From Xestospongia muta (lineage: Eukaryota > Porifera > Demospongiae > Haplosclerida > Petrosiidae): 64,000 nucleotides of DNA. Both the position numbers and the translations under genes were made by a program. Within the stretch, counting starts at the first letter, position 1. Every line of letters begins with the position of its first letter. Under the pieces are notes generated by a model. It had not been told where the DNA came from and did no database searches. It worked only from the letters and a program-made list of their open reading frames with translations. Of this stretch, positions 51,701 through 63,206 are shown piece by piece. The DNA lies in assembly GCA_963693285.1 (NCBI GenBank), contig OY848926.1, forward strand, positions 1,183,001 through 1,247,000, given 5' to 3'.

Positions 51701-54700
51701 ATTTTATTCAATAATGATAATTTTAATATTTCATAGGAAGCTATGCTTTTAGTGATGTTTAACTAGTTAATGGTTCTAATAGTACATCTGGTTGTGTAGA
51801 ATATCTATAATATTAAGTAAATATCTGTGGTCACTGTATTTACAAATTTTTTATTTTCAATTTTGTTTTCAATTTAAATATTAAATTGCAATAAAGAAAC
51901 TGAGTAGACCAATTGTCTTTTCATGGAACTATATGTTAGGATATAGAAGTATGCAGGTTTTATAGGCTTCTATTCACTTCAATTTCTGAATGAAACTGGT
52001 GTTAGTTCTATAATCTACCCTTAACAATATATACATGTACATTAGTGTGTATATTGACAATGTATTTGTAGTTAATTCTTTTAGTCAACTATTAAAGCAT
52101 GTTAATGTATTTCTATCTAGCTGATAATGCTCAAAATGGTGCTGTTATTCTGTATCGTAATGGATATACCTCATCATCCTATTACTATGGTATTGTGAGG
52201 GTCTATTACAATAATGGATGGGGTAATATCTGTGATGATTACTACTACAGTTCTACTGAAGCTAATGTCATTTGTCATCAGTTAGGATATACTGGAGCCT
52301 CTAGTTACTTTAGAGCAGGATTAGTGAGGTTAGAATTTATATTTCTTAGTCAATTTCTAAATATCTTTTTCTAGCTATGGCACTGATTATCTCTCTATGA
52401 AGATGGATGACCTCAACTGTTACAGTAATAGCTACCTCACTATATTTCAGTGTTCATTCTCTACATACATTGATAGTGGATGTACTAACACTAACTCTTA
52501 TGATGCTACTGTGTACTGCTGTAAGTATGAATATTTCATAATATATCATATTTGTACAGATACAAATAGAATATGGAACATTAATCCCTTCAATGGTATG
52601 ATACGTCTTCAAGGAGGTAATTATTCCAATCAAGGACGTGTGGAGGTCTACTGTAATGGACAATGGGGAACAATATGTAATGATGGATTTGGTTCTACTG
52701 ATGCTCAAACTATCTGTAAACAACTGGGATATAACTATTACTATAGATATGATCATTTCAATATGTGAGTAATACAATAATAATTTCTTCCTTATTTACA
52801 CAGTCATTTGACATATCAAGGAAGTACCTATATTTGATTAACTATACATAAATGTTCTTTTCATCATGATACAGACCTGGATATTCTAGTCAACCAATTT
52901 GGAGTACATACATGTCTAGTATATCCTCTGACACATGCTATGGTACAAGAAATTCCTGTCCATCAACTTCAATAACTAGTTGTTTTCACAATGAAGATAT
53001 CACTGTAGAATGTAGTAAGTGATGATAATACAATCATGGCATAACAAGTGGTCATAATATTATTGTCTTGAATGAATTGTGTTCGTTCTTATTTCCCTGG
53101 AAGTATATACTCTCGATAATAATGCATTAAATTAATTAACTCTGTGACAGTCTCAGTCTTTTTTCTATTCCTATAGTTTATAGCAGTTCATATTTAAAAA
53201 ATTATAACACAAATACTACTTGTTCTGGACTAATTCGTGAGTAATATAAAATAATATATAACACATATTAAATTTATTTTATTCAATAATGATAATTTTA
53301 ATATTTCATAGGAAGCTATGCTTTTAGTGATGTTTAACTAGTTAATGGTTCTAATAGTACATCTGGTTGTGTAGAATATCTATAATATTAAGTAAATATC
53401 TGTGGTCACTGTATTTACAAATTTTATATTTTCAATTTTGTTTTCAATTTAAATTGTAAATTACAATAAAGAAACTGAGTAGACCAATTGTCTTTAAGTG
53501 AAACTATGATATGTTAGGATATTCAAGTATGGCAGGTTTTACAGGCTTTTATTTCAATTGCTAAACGGAACTGGTATTACTTCTATAATCTATCCTTAAC
53601 AATATATAATGTACATTAATGTGTATATTGACAATGTATTTGTAGTTAATTTAGTTAGCTGTCAGAACATACTAATGTATTTCTATCTAGCTGATATTGC
53701 TCAAAATGGTGCTATTATTCTGTATCGTAATGGATATACCTCATCATCCTATTACTATGGTATTGTGAGGATCTATTACAATAATGGATGGGGTAATATC
53801 TGTGATGATTACTATTACAGTTCCACTGAAGCTAATGTCATTTGTCATCAGTTAGGATATACTGGAGCCTCTAGTTACTCTAGAGCAGGATTAGTGAGGT
53901 TAGAAGTTATATTTCTTAGTCAATTTCTAAATATCTTTTTCTAGCTATGGCACTGATTATCTCTTTATGAAGATGGATGACCTCAACTGTGGCAGTAACA
54001 ACTACCTCACTATCTTTCAGTGTTCTTTCTCTACATACATTGATAGTGGATGTACTAACAGTAACTCTCATGATGCTACTGTGTACTGCTGTAAGTATGA
54101 ATATTTTCATAACATCTCATTTTTGTACAGATACTACTAGAATCTGGAACAGTAACCCTTTCAATGGTATGATACGTCTTCAAGGAGGTAATTATTCTAA
54201 TCAAGGACGTGTGGAGGTCTACTGTAATGGACAATGGGGAACAATATGTGATAATGGATTTGGTTCTACTGATGCTCAAACTATCTGTAAACAACTGGGA
54301 TATAACTATTACTATAGATATGATCATCTCAATATGTGAGTAATACAATAATAATTCCTTCCTTATTAACATAGTCATTTGACATATCAAGGAAGTACCT
54401 ATATTTGATTAACTATACATAAATGTTATCTATATCATAATACAGACCTGGATATTCTAGTCAACCAATTTGGAGTACATACATGTCTAGTACATCCTCT
54501 GACAAATGCTATGGTACAAGAAATTCCTGTCCATCAACTTCAGTAACTAGTTGTTCTCACAATGAAGATATCACTGTAGAATGTAGTAAGTGATGATAAT
54601 ACAATCATAGCATAACATGTGGTCATAATATTATTGTCTTGAATGAGTCATGTTCGTTCTTAGTTCCCTGGAAGTATATACTCTTAATAATAATACTATA

Positions 54701-56540
54701 CATTAATTGATTCTGTGACAGTCTCAGTTTTGTTTTTATTCCTATAGTTTATAGCAGTTCATATTCTAAAAATTATAACATAAAGACTACTTGTTCTGGA
54801 CTAATTTGTGAGTAATATAAAATAATATATAACACATTAAATTTATTCTATGTAATAATGATAATTTTAATATTGCACAGCAATTTGTACTAATGGTGAT
54901 GCTCGTCTAGTTGATGGTTCTAGTAGTACATCTGGTCGTGTAGAAGTGTGTGCTAATAATCAGTGGGGTACAGTATGTGATGATTACTGGGATAATAATG
55001 ATGCTAAAGTTGTATGTAGAATGTTGAACTATTCTAGTTCTGGTAAGTATATATACTCGATATATTATGTAATTATACTTTACTTCAGGTGCTATTGCTA
55101 GAGGTAGTGCTTACTTTGGTCAGGGGAGTGGTTCGATATTATTAGATGATGTTCAATGTACTGGTAATGAAGCATCTATCTTCTCTTGTTCTCATAGAAG
55201 TATTGGGTCACATAATTGTGGTCACAGTGAGGATGCTGGAGTTGTTTGTCTTGAAGGTGATTTAAGTGCAAAATAAGTATTTAGCACAGTCCTCAAGTAA
55301 TGTTTCAGTTTTTCTTGGAAAATATCAAGATAAAACTTGTTCATGAGTAATATAATTATTATAATGACACATTCAATTAAGATTAAGATTAAATTAAACT
55401 GTGTTTCATAAATTATTTATGTTAAACTATTAACTCATTTTTTCCCATATAGATTCTTCATCATCAGATGAGACTTCATCATCAGGTGAGAATAATAAAT
55501 AATTTTTATTCTAATGCTCCATACACTCTACAGTTGTTGGTCCTGTTGTTGGAGGTACTTTAGGTGGTATATTCATTTTTATTATCATCATAGTTATAAT
55601 CTCCTTTGTTATCTGTTGGTACAAACGTATTGGTATATGTGCTAATCAACATCAGAGGAGAAGACCACGCACAAGAGACAGAGATCAAAATGATGAAATG
55701 GAGTTAGATACTTTGCTACATAATTCTGAACCAATGGGGACAACCTCAGATACTGAAACTATACAATCTACATCAACATCTGGTCAAAATACATTACCAA
55801 GTACCACAGTGAACACAACACCTCATTATACTGGTAATACTTTACCAAATGTAGTAGTACCTCAAGCTAGTCCTAATCCACATGTTCAATATACTACTCT
55901 CCCTGCTCAAGGTGGTCACTATCCTTCACCTTACTACTATGTACCACCTACTAATGCAGCTTTTAAGAATCGTCAACCTGCTTCACATTTGCCTCCTCCA
56001 TATTCAGAAGTTGCATATTTACCTAGACAACAGATATATCCCAGTTCATATATGGTACCAGTTCAAACTCTACATCAATGGTATATGACCCCACAGCATC
56101 CTTTATATGTACAACAACCTCAGCAAATGAGCCGACAGTCAAATGAGTCTACTACCACACAAAATATTGATTCTTCAGTTTCCCAGGACCCAGTAACAAT
56201 TCAAGATACGTCTACTCAGAACCTACCATCCCAAAGTGAGTCTTCCACTCCAGTTACTGGTAATTCAACTACACCAATACCAAGTGAAAATGATACATCC
56301 ATAATTGATGTTTCTTCTACTTCAAACTCAACTCCACAAGTTCCAGCAACTATTGTTCCTCCCATAACAACAACTACCGCTAATAATTCTCATATTGAGG
56401 CACATGGGGTAGATGCCAGTACAGAGGAAACATATGAATTAGTGAGTGAATTAGTAGTTAATGATGACATAGTTTATGAGGTTGTGAAGACTGAAGGAGA
56501 TCCATCTTCACATTCTGATTTTTATGATGATACTGATTAA
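46712..56540 (+). CDS. G4: transmembrane SRCR receptor, 9 SRCR domains, 1461 aa
   Basis: Twenty-four exons (4386 nt): 46712-46787 (signal peptide [18 protein letters not shown]), 49316-49471, 49529-49705, 49760-49921, 49968-50135 (two type A SRCR); three type B modules: 50546-50753, 50800-50945, 50985-51189, 51300-51439, 51602-51661; 52121-52328, 52375-52520, 52560-52764, 52875-53014, 53177-53236; 53691-53898, 53945-54090, 54131-54335, 54446-54585, 54748-54807; a final type A pair 54881-55042 and 55089-55256; 55453-55485; and 55534-56540. The membrane helix is at about 1132-1157. The tail carries [17 protein letters not shown] and [15 protein letters not shown] fits the ITIM consensus (I/V/L/S-x-Y-x-x-V/L/I), which in other animals recruits SH2 phosphatases. 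It ends DFYDDTD. Units 1 and 2 have ICNDGF instead of ICDDGF. Confidence 0.88.
47043..47229. repeat. Compound GT/CATA/CATG/AT microsatellite
   Basis: GT run about 47051-47090, CATA units about 47105-47180, CATG units to about 47195, then AT and GT. Open frames of 63-124 aa across it are repeat products. Confidence 0.95.
47231..47456. repeat. MITE-like palindromic element, copy 3
   Basis: CTCATTTGTGAAAAGGAACT faces TGGTCTATTTTCATAATCAG. It is homologous to 15703-15928 and begins right after a GT run. Confidence 0.65.
47462..48340. repeat. Tandem duplication of a ~400-bp conserved intron segment
   Basis: TTCATTTAATAGCTAC...AATGATGTCACTATC starts near 47470 and again near 47903, with both copies continuing through ACAATTGTTATTATAGCC and AATATTTGATAATGTAGC. 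G2 (from 15945) and G3 (from 38136) have one copy. The two halves are not identical; the second half is closer to the G2 copy. Confidence 0.8.
48640..48721. repeat. (GT)n microsatellite
   Basis: About 80 bp of GT with one TT interruption, ending a few bases before TGACCTGATT at 48726. Confidence 0.95.
48726..48846. repeat. MITE-like element, TGACCTGATT ends
   Basis: TGACCTGATT at the left and AAATCAGGTCA at the right, with internal TGTATACATACAG and TGTATGTATACA arms. Confidence 0.7.
50546..52120 (+). repeat. G4 type B unit 1
   Basis: A 1575-bp unit. The fossil half-exon starts at 51737 and stops early at TAA (51760-51762). Confidence 0.85.
52121..53690 (+). repeat. G4 type B unit 2
   Basis: A 1570-bp unit. 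Fossil half-exon from 53312 with the same early TAA (53335-53337) as unit 1, so the two units share a recent duplication or conversion. Confidence 0.85.
53691..54880 (+). repeat. G4 type B unit 3, terminal
   Basis: Followed by an intact type A exon pair at 54881, as in G2 unit 10 and G5. Confidence 0.85.
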
Positions 56541-56999
56541 ATCAGTATCCATTTTTTGATATTTTATTTCTTGTGAAAGTTCATTTGTCTTATTTTAAAC
56601 TTTGATTTACTCACTGTTGTTACCATAAAAAAGAAGGTAATTTAGTTGTAATTTTTTTGTTTTTCATAATTGTGTAGATAGAGACTAGTTTAACATTGTA
56701 GCCTGTTTTTTTTTCAATTTTATTATTTGTAAAAATACATTTGTTTTGTTTTATATTTTGATTTGTTATTACCATATATACATTAAAGAAAGTAATTTTG
56801 CCTAAAATTTATTTGTATTCAAACTTTAGAGACTATAATGAGTGCTGTTGGTAACCTTTATGATATATATATTTTCACAGATTATTTTCCAATGTATATT
56901 ACATTAAAAGTTGAGAAGTCAACAATTTAGCGGTAAACATGATATGAATGATGTTCCTCTGAATAACACTATAACAGCTACTATAAGACTGATGTCGCT
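56541..56999 (+). other. 3' flank of G4 and intergenic region
   Basis: Candidate poly(A) signal ATTAAA at 56782-56787 and the conserved 3' block near 56838. The G3-G4 and G4-G5 intergenic regions are near copies of each other. Confidence 0.55.
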
Positions 57000-57103
57000 A
57001 ACAAGGCTCTAAAGTTAGCAATCCTAAATTCATAACTATATTTACAATTATTAAGGTTAGACGTTTATGACGTTATATTACTCTGTGGCTGCCAAGAGGT
57101 AAA
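57000..57103 (+). promoter_or_regulatory. Conserved upstream block of G5 with TGACGT
   Basis: AGTTAGCAATCCTAAATTC and AGACGTTTATGACGTT occur as before G4, with TGACGT at 57068-57073, 36 bp before the ATG. The downstream gene has a different tail, so the same promoter type drives both tail families. Confidence 0.5.
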
Positions 57104-60100
57104 ATGACTGAAGTGAAGCAGCTGTCGGCTTTCTTTCTTAGTCTAATTCTGTCGAGTTATTTGATTTATTCTACATATGGTGAGTATATCACTGTGATTA
57201 CCTTAAGTAGCTATAGATGCCTTGTAATGATCAGTATATAAAATAGATATTGTTTTGATATTATTAGTCATAATTTTAAGTGTCTTTAGTGATACCATCT
57301 TACTGTTCTATCATAGCTATATATAGGTGATTTCTTGTAACATAACTAGTTTTTGTACATAGCATGACAAAGGTAGTAATTGTGAATACTTTATTAATTC
57401 TTTTACTAAATCTAGCCATAGATTTATTTAGCTGTTACCATGAATAGTTGTACATACATAGCAGCTGTATGTATACAAAACTTTTTAAAGTTTTTTTGAG
57501 ATGTTTTAACAGTAGTTCTTTTTCATGAATCAAGTCAGAAATACTTTGCCAGAAATGGTCCCTTATTGCCAATCAGGTCACAAATTATATATAATAGTGC
57601 TATATTTCATTTCCATGTTGTACTTTGTTAGAGTATAATGTTAACACCTTGTTATCTATCTAATAATAGAAGTGGTATACTTGATAGTTAATGTTATCAA
57701 ATCCATGCTAAATCAACAACATGTCATGTGATTACTGTAATACTAACACACACACACTAACATGTTGTGTGTGTGTGTGTGTTTGTCTATATATGTGACC
57801 TCACCTGATTTAATTTTGTGTACATACAGTTACCATGAATATTATTTATATATACTGGTTCCCATAGCATTCAATGATAAACAGACTATAATCAATATGA
57901 TTTAACATAGTGGAAGTAACTAAACACAAACAAAAGGTTTAACTTACATATATAGGAGTCTTTGCTAAACCCTACTCCATTAAATAATACTGGCTATTCT
58001 GTGTTAATACATTTGCACTTTTTATAGTAAAATATACTTTATAGTTATAGTACTACCTCCACTCATGAGTGTAACATCTGTTACTACATTCAAACTACAA
58101 AATTCAGCTATTATAACAAAATTTCTATTTCATGTTCTAAAATACATTATCATTGAACTTTTAACTGACTTAGTCAGACTATATTAATATTATTAGTACG
58201 CTATTAGTTTTACTCCACGATAGAATGTAATGTATGCAATTACAAGGATATTCAACTGTATTTCTATTAGGTTGTACTACTGGTGTTGTTAGACTGGTAG
58301 GTAGTAGCTATACAAATCGAGGAAGAGTAGAAATATGTGTTAACAATACATGGGGTACTGTATGTGATGATCTTTTTGACAGTAGTGATGCTAGAGTTGT
58401 ATGTAATCAACTAGGATATTCATCAGGTAATATCTACCAATAAAATGAGCTTATTTAATTTATGAGGTTTTTTTCATTAGTTTACACATATTATGGCAGT
58501 GCCTATTTTGGAGCTGGGACTGGTCCAATATGGCTGGATGATCTTGGTTGCTCTGGGTCTGAGTTGACATTACTGCAATGTTCTCATAGAGGGTTAGGTA
58601 GTCATAATTGTGGTCATAGTGAAGATGTGAGCGTGAGATGTTCTGGAAGTAAAACAGGTTCATTGTTTAAATTGAAGATATTTTCTGAATTATTTTGATA
58701 TCTTTATACAGGAAGTTGTACTAATGGTGATGTTCGTCTAGTTGGTGGTTCTAATAGTACATCTGGTCGTGTAGAAGTGTGCGCTAATAATCAGTGGGGT
58801 ACAGTATGTGATGATTACTGGGATAATAATGATGCTAAAGTTGTATGTAGAATGTTGAACTATTCTAGTTCTAGTAAGTATATATACTCCATATATTATG
58901 TAATTGTACTTTACTTCAGGTGCTATTGCTAGAGGTAGTGCTTACTTTGGTCAGGGAAGTGGTTCAATATTATTAGATAATGTTCAATGTACTGGTAATG
59001 AAGTGTCCATCTTCTCTTGTTCTCATAACAGTATTGGGTCACATGATTGTAGTCATAGTGAGGATGCTGGAGTTGTTTGTCTTGAAGGTGATTTAAGTAC
59101 AATGTATTTATTAAGATAAGTATTTAGTCCTAATGTAATTTTCAGACTTTCTTGGAAAATACCATAAGACTTTGTGAAATGCTGAGTTTGGTTTTATATT
59201 AATATCTATGATAAAGTAAATATCTGTTGTCACTGTATTTACAGATTATTGTTTTCACCTTGTTTTTAATTTTTAATTTTTAAATTACAATAAAGAAACA
59301 GACTAGATAAAGTGTCTTTAAGGTGAACTATAATACATTAGGATATTGAAGTATGGCAGGTTTTATAGGCTTTTATTTACTTCTATTGCTAAATTGAACT
59401 GGTGTCAATTCTATAATCTACACTTAACAATATATACATGTACATTAATGTATATATTAACAATGTACTTCTAGTTAATTCTTTTGGTCAGCTATTAGAA
59501 CATGTAGCCTCATACCCAGGCGTTCTAGTAAAGAGTAGAACACCTGGTGACTACTGTTTGCGCATGTGCGTAATTATTGAAACATGTTGACATCATAATT
59601 ACTACTTTTTCAATTAAATGACAAAGCGATGGGCTGGGTTTATAATGATGACGTTTCATTCACTACACGAGTTTAAGCATGGCTAGTTGAGTTTGTTGGT
59701 TATGCAGTGATGTAGTGGAAGCCAAAAGAGCAACAAACTTGTTCGGTGCTGTTGGGATGCAAAACAACTGGGTTTCTCGAATAACTTCTTTGCTTGATGC
59801 CATCATTTCGAGAGATCATGGTCTCTCTTTATATATTTGTATTAAGTGCAAACTTCGAATTGTGTCTCTAGAGAAATCTCTTGCAGACTTAGAGGCATTC
59901 AAACAGCTGGTTCCTAGCTTCTTTAGAGCATACAGTAGATCAGCAGAAAAGTTTCTATCAGTACTACAAGTAGCCATTACAATTAATCTAACATTAAGGT
60001 AAAAGGAATTTTGACGTCATAGTTGACAGAGGATTCCTAAAGTATACTATTTTCCAAGAAATCTGTGGAAATTAAACACATGCGCAACAAGTAGTTACCA

Positions 60101-62746
60101 GGCATTTAGCCTGGGTACGAGGCTATTAGGACATGTTAATGTATTTCTATTTAGCTGGTATTGCTCAAAATGGTGTTATAATTCTATATCGTAATGGATA
60201 TACCTCATCATCCTATTACTATGGTATTGTGAGGATCTATTACAATGGATGGGGTAATATCTGTGATGATTACCACTACAGTTCTACTGAAGCTGATGTC
60301 ATTTGTCATCAGTTAGGATATACTGGAGCCTCTAGTTACTCTAGAGCAGGATTAGTCAGGTTAGAACTTATATTTCTTAGTCAGTTTCTAAATATAACTC
60401 TCTAGCTATGGCACTGATTATCTCTCTATGAAAATGGATAACCTCAACTGTGGCAGTAACAACTACCTCACTATCTTTCAGTGTTCTTTCTCTACTTTCA
60501 TTGATAGTGGATGTACTAACACTAACTCTTATGATGCTACTGTGTACTGCTGTGAGTATAAATATTTTCATAACTTATAATTTTTGTACAGATACCACTA
60601 GGATCTGGAACAGTAATCCTTTCAATGGTATGATACGTCTTCAAGGAGGTAATTATTCCAATCAAGGACGTGTGGAGGTCTACTGTAATGGACAGTGGGG
60701 AACAATATGTGATAATGGATTTGGTTCTACTGATGCTCAAACTATCTGTAAACAACTGGGATATAACTATTACTTTAGATATGATCATCTCAATATGTGA
60801 GTAATACAATAATAATTTCTTCCTTATTTACACAGTCATTTGACATATCAAGGAAGTACCTATATTTGATTAACTATACATAAATGTTATCTATATCATA
60901 ATACAGACCTGGTAATTCTAGTCAACCAATATGGAGTACATACATGTCTAGTACTTCCTTTACCACATGTTATGGTACTAGAAATTCCTGTCCATCAACT
61001 TCAATAACTAGTTGTACTCACAATGAAGATATCACTGTAGAATGTAGTAAGTGATGATAATACAATCATAGCATGACATGTGGTCATGATATTATTGTCT
61101 TGAGTGAGTCATGTTTGTTCTTACTTCCCTAGAAGTATTTGCTTTTAATAATAATGCAATACATCAATAAATTCTGTGACATTCTCAGTCTTTTTTCTAT
61201 TTCTATAGTTTATAGCAATTTGTATTCTAAAAGTTATAATACGAAGACTACTTGTTCTGGACTAATTAGTGAGTAATATAAAATAATATGTAGCAGATAT
61301 TAAATTTAATCTATGTAGTAATGATAATTTTTATATTACACAGGTTGTACTTATGGTGATGTTCGTCTAGTTGGTGGTTATAATAGTACATCTGGTCGTG
61401 TAGAAGTGTGTGCTAATAATCAGTGGGGTACAGTATGTGATGATTACTGGGATAATAATGATGCTAAAGTTGTATGTAGAATGTTGAACTATCCTAGTTC
61501 TGGTAAGTATATATACTCCATATATTATGTAATTGTACTTTACTTCAGGAGCTATTGCTAGAGGTAGTGCTTACTTTGGTCAGGGGAGTGGCTCAATATT
61601 ATTAGATAATGTTCAATGTACTGGTAATGAAGTGTCCGTCTTCTCTTGTTCTCATAACAGTATTGGGTCACATAATTGTAGTCATAGTGAGGATGCTGGA
61701 GTTGTTTGTTTTGAAGGTAAATACATGAAGTAACATGTTTAGTAAATATCAGTTATAATTTTATAATTAATGTTCATTGTTAATATCTGTCATCATGATA
61801 TTCATGAAAACCAATATTTTGAGGTTTACAATTTTAATTATTGTCTATTAATGTCTTTTATTGTTTGTGCTGTCACCTGTGCTATTATATAGGGATGATG
61901 CAATTGCCATCTCTACTATCTTGTTTGTATTCTTTGTATATATTGGAAATTAACCCATTTCTAAAGTTTTGTCATTTTATAGAAAATGTGTTTTATATAT
62001 TACTTACATAATTATAATTAATTGATTGTTTGTGTTCTTTTATTTCATTAGCAGCATCAAGCACAATTGGACCAGTTGTTGGTGGTGTTGTAGGTGGTTT
62101 TATTTTTGTAATTATAGTGGTAGTAGTTTGTCGTATAGCTGCTGTTGTTATCAGAAAACATCACAAGAGTCGTATCAGAACCTCCAATAGACAACAAATT
62201 GAACTCAGATCTGGTGGTATCATTCAACCTAATACAGCATCACATCCTTTAGCACAGCAACTACCACCTTCATATCCAGAGCAATCATCTGCTCAATACT
62301 CACAGGAACCACCTGCTACATATCGACAGCAACCACCACTTTCATATCCACAGGAAGCACCTGCTTCATATCAGCAGCAACCACTTCCTTCTTGTCCAGA
62401 GCAACCACCTTCTTCATATCCAGAGCAACCATCTGCTCAGTACCCACAGCAAACACCACCTTCATATCCAGAGCAACTGTCTGCTCTACATCCACAACAA
62501 CCACTACCTTCATATCCACAACAACCATTACCTTCATATCCACAGGAACCACCTGCTCCATATCCACAGCAGCCACTACCTTCATATCCAGAGCAACTGC
62601 AATCTTCATATCCAGAGCAACCACCAGCTGCATGCCTCGTAACTCTTTCAAGTAACACTGTCTATCCAGATCAAGAGATCAATATGGAACCAAAGACACT
62701 AAGGGTTCATCCTCCTCCAAGCTATGCTGATCTTTATAATAATTGA
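57104..62746 (+). CDS. G5: transmembrane SRCR receptor with alternative PSYP-rich tail, 5 SRCR domains, 837 aa
   Basis: Thirteen exons (2514 nt): 57104-57179 (signal peptide [18 protein letters not shown]), 58271-58426, 58481-58657, 58712-58873, 58920-59087 (two type A SRCR), one type B module 60155-60359, 60406-60551, 60592-60796, 60907-61046, 61209-61268, a type A pair 61344-61502 and 61549-61716, and 62055-62746. The last acceptor is a TAGCAG tandem, so the exon may begin at 62052, adding one residue. The membrane helix (about 615-642, [18 protein letters not shown]) is followed by a basic stretch and a tail of about 190 residues made of 8-residue PSYPxQxP-like repeats, with several PPSY (PPxY) motifs and the end [11 protein letters not shown]. 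PPxY motifs bind WW domains. This tail is unrelated to that of G1-G4, whereas the ectodomain is the same type. A transposon lies in the intron before 60155. Confidence 0.87.
57180..58270 (+). other. Intron 1 of G5
   Basis: A shorter version of the family first intron: it lacks the long palindromic element and keeps a short GT run (57766-57785) and the conserved segment before the acceptor. No exon is seen. Confidence 0.6.
59505..60125. mobile_element. 621-bp DNA transposon with long inverted ends and 10-bp target duplication
   Basis: The left end TAGCCTCATACCCAGGC matches the complement of the right end GCCTGGGTACGAGGCTA at 16 of 17 positions. A second arm (CTGGTGACTACTGTTTGCGC near 59544 against ATGCGCAACAAGTAGTTACC near 60079) extends the inverted repeat. 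The flanks TTAGAACATG (59495-59504) and TTAGGACATG (60126-60135) are a 10-bp target duplication with one mismatch. Paralogous introns read TTAGAACATGTTAATG with no insert, so the empty site is visible. The duplication length fits Mutator-like elements (9-10 bp), but the family is not proven. No transposase is present. Confidence 0.88.
59694..60002 (+). pseudogene. ZAD-like zinc-binding fragment carried inside the transposon
   Basis: The frame reads CWLC, then about 44 residues, then CIKC followed by [21 protein letters not shown]-x2-C...C-x2-C with a helical C-terminal part resembles the ZAD (zinc-finger-associated) N-terminal fold of some animal transcription factors. The only upstream ATG in frame (59679) is cut by TGA at 59688-59690. 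The fragment ends near a possible donor (ATTAAG/GTAAAA, 59999). It may be a host exon captured by the element or an element-encoded DNA-binding domain. No zinc-finger or transposase part follows. Confidence 0.5.
61717..62054 (+). other. Last intron of G5
   Basis: A 335-338-nt intron between the last SRCR exon and the membrane exon, AT-rich, with no recognisable exon. It replaces the Ser-rich SSSDETSSS linker exon of G1-G4. Confidence 0.6.
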
Positions 62747-63206
62747 GAAATATATACAGTAGATCTTTATTTTTTATACATGTGCTACTATATATTGTTG
62801 TGGTTTAGTTTTAATGTCGATTATATTTAGTAACTTCAAGATCTGAATCAAGCACTTTTGTTTATTACATTGGGTGTCCATTCTGGTGTCCTTTAATACA
62901 CTTTATGATAAGCACGTGCTATGAACATGTATATGCACCATTACTAGCTGAATTGAAGAGGACATGCCTAACACATGTCATTATATTGCACTGATTATAA
63001 TCACATACATCTATGTGTGGGTGATCAATGCTCGTGGTATAGATGGATTGAGCTATATGAGATTACTATCTGCGTACCACGTGATCTTACCACAACTTAG
63101 GTAGTTAATGTTAATATAAGTACAAATCACTTCAGTTTCAAGGTAGTTTCAAGAAGCAGCTTTTTGTTTACTTCTATATATTTTAAAATAAACTGGTTAT
63201 TTGTAA
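62747..63206. other. Intergenic region between G5 and the 63207 copy
   Basis: No open frame of note. Two CACGTG palindromes occur (near 62914 and 63078), possible E-boxes, and no AATAAA is close to the G5 stop. It does not resemble the upstream blocks of G2-G5. Confidence 0.45.

Noticed and set aside
59715..60002. Host gene inside the G5 intron
   Set aside because: It lies fully between the inverted ends and target duplications of the transposon and lacks a usable start; treated as carried sequence.
62316..62655. Overlapping frames on both strands within the G5 tail exon
   Set aside because: The tail consists of short DNA repeats, which leave all frames open; only the frame joined to the membrane helix fits the gene.
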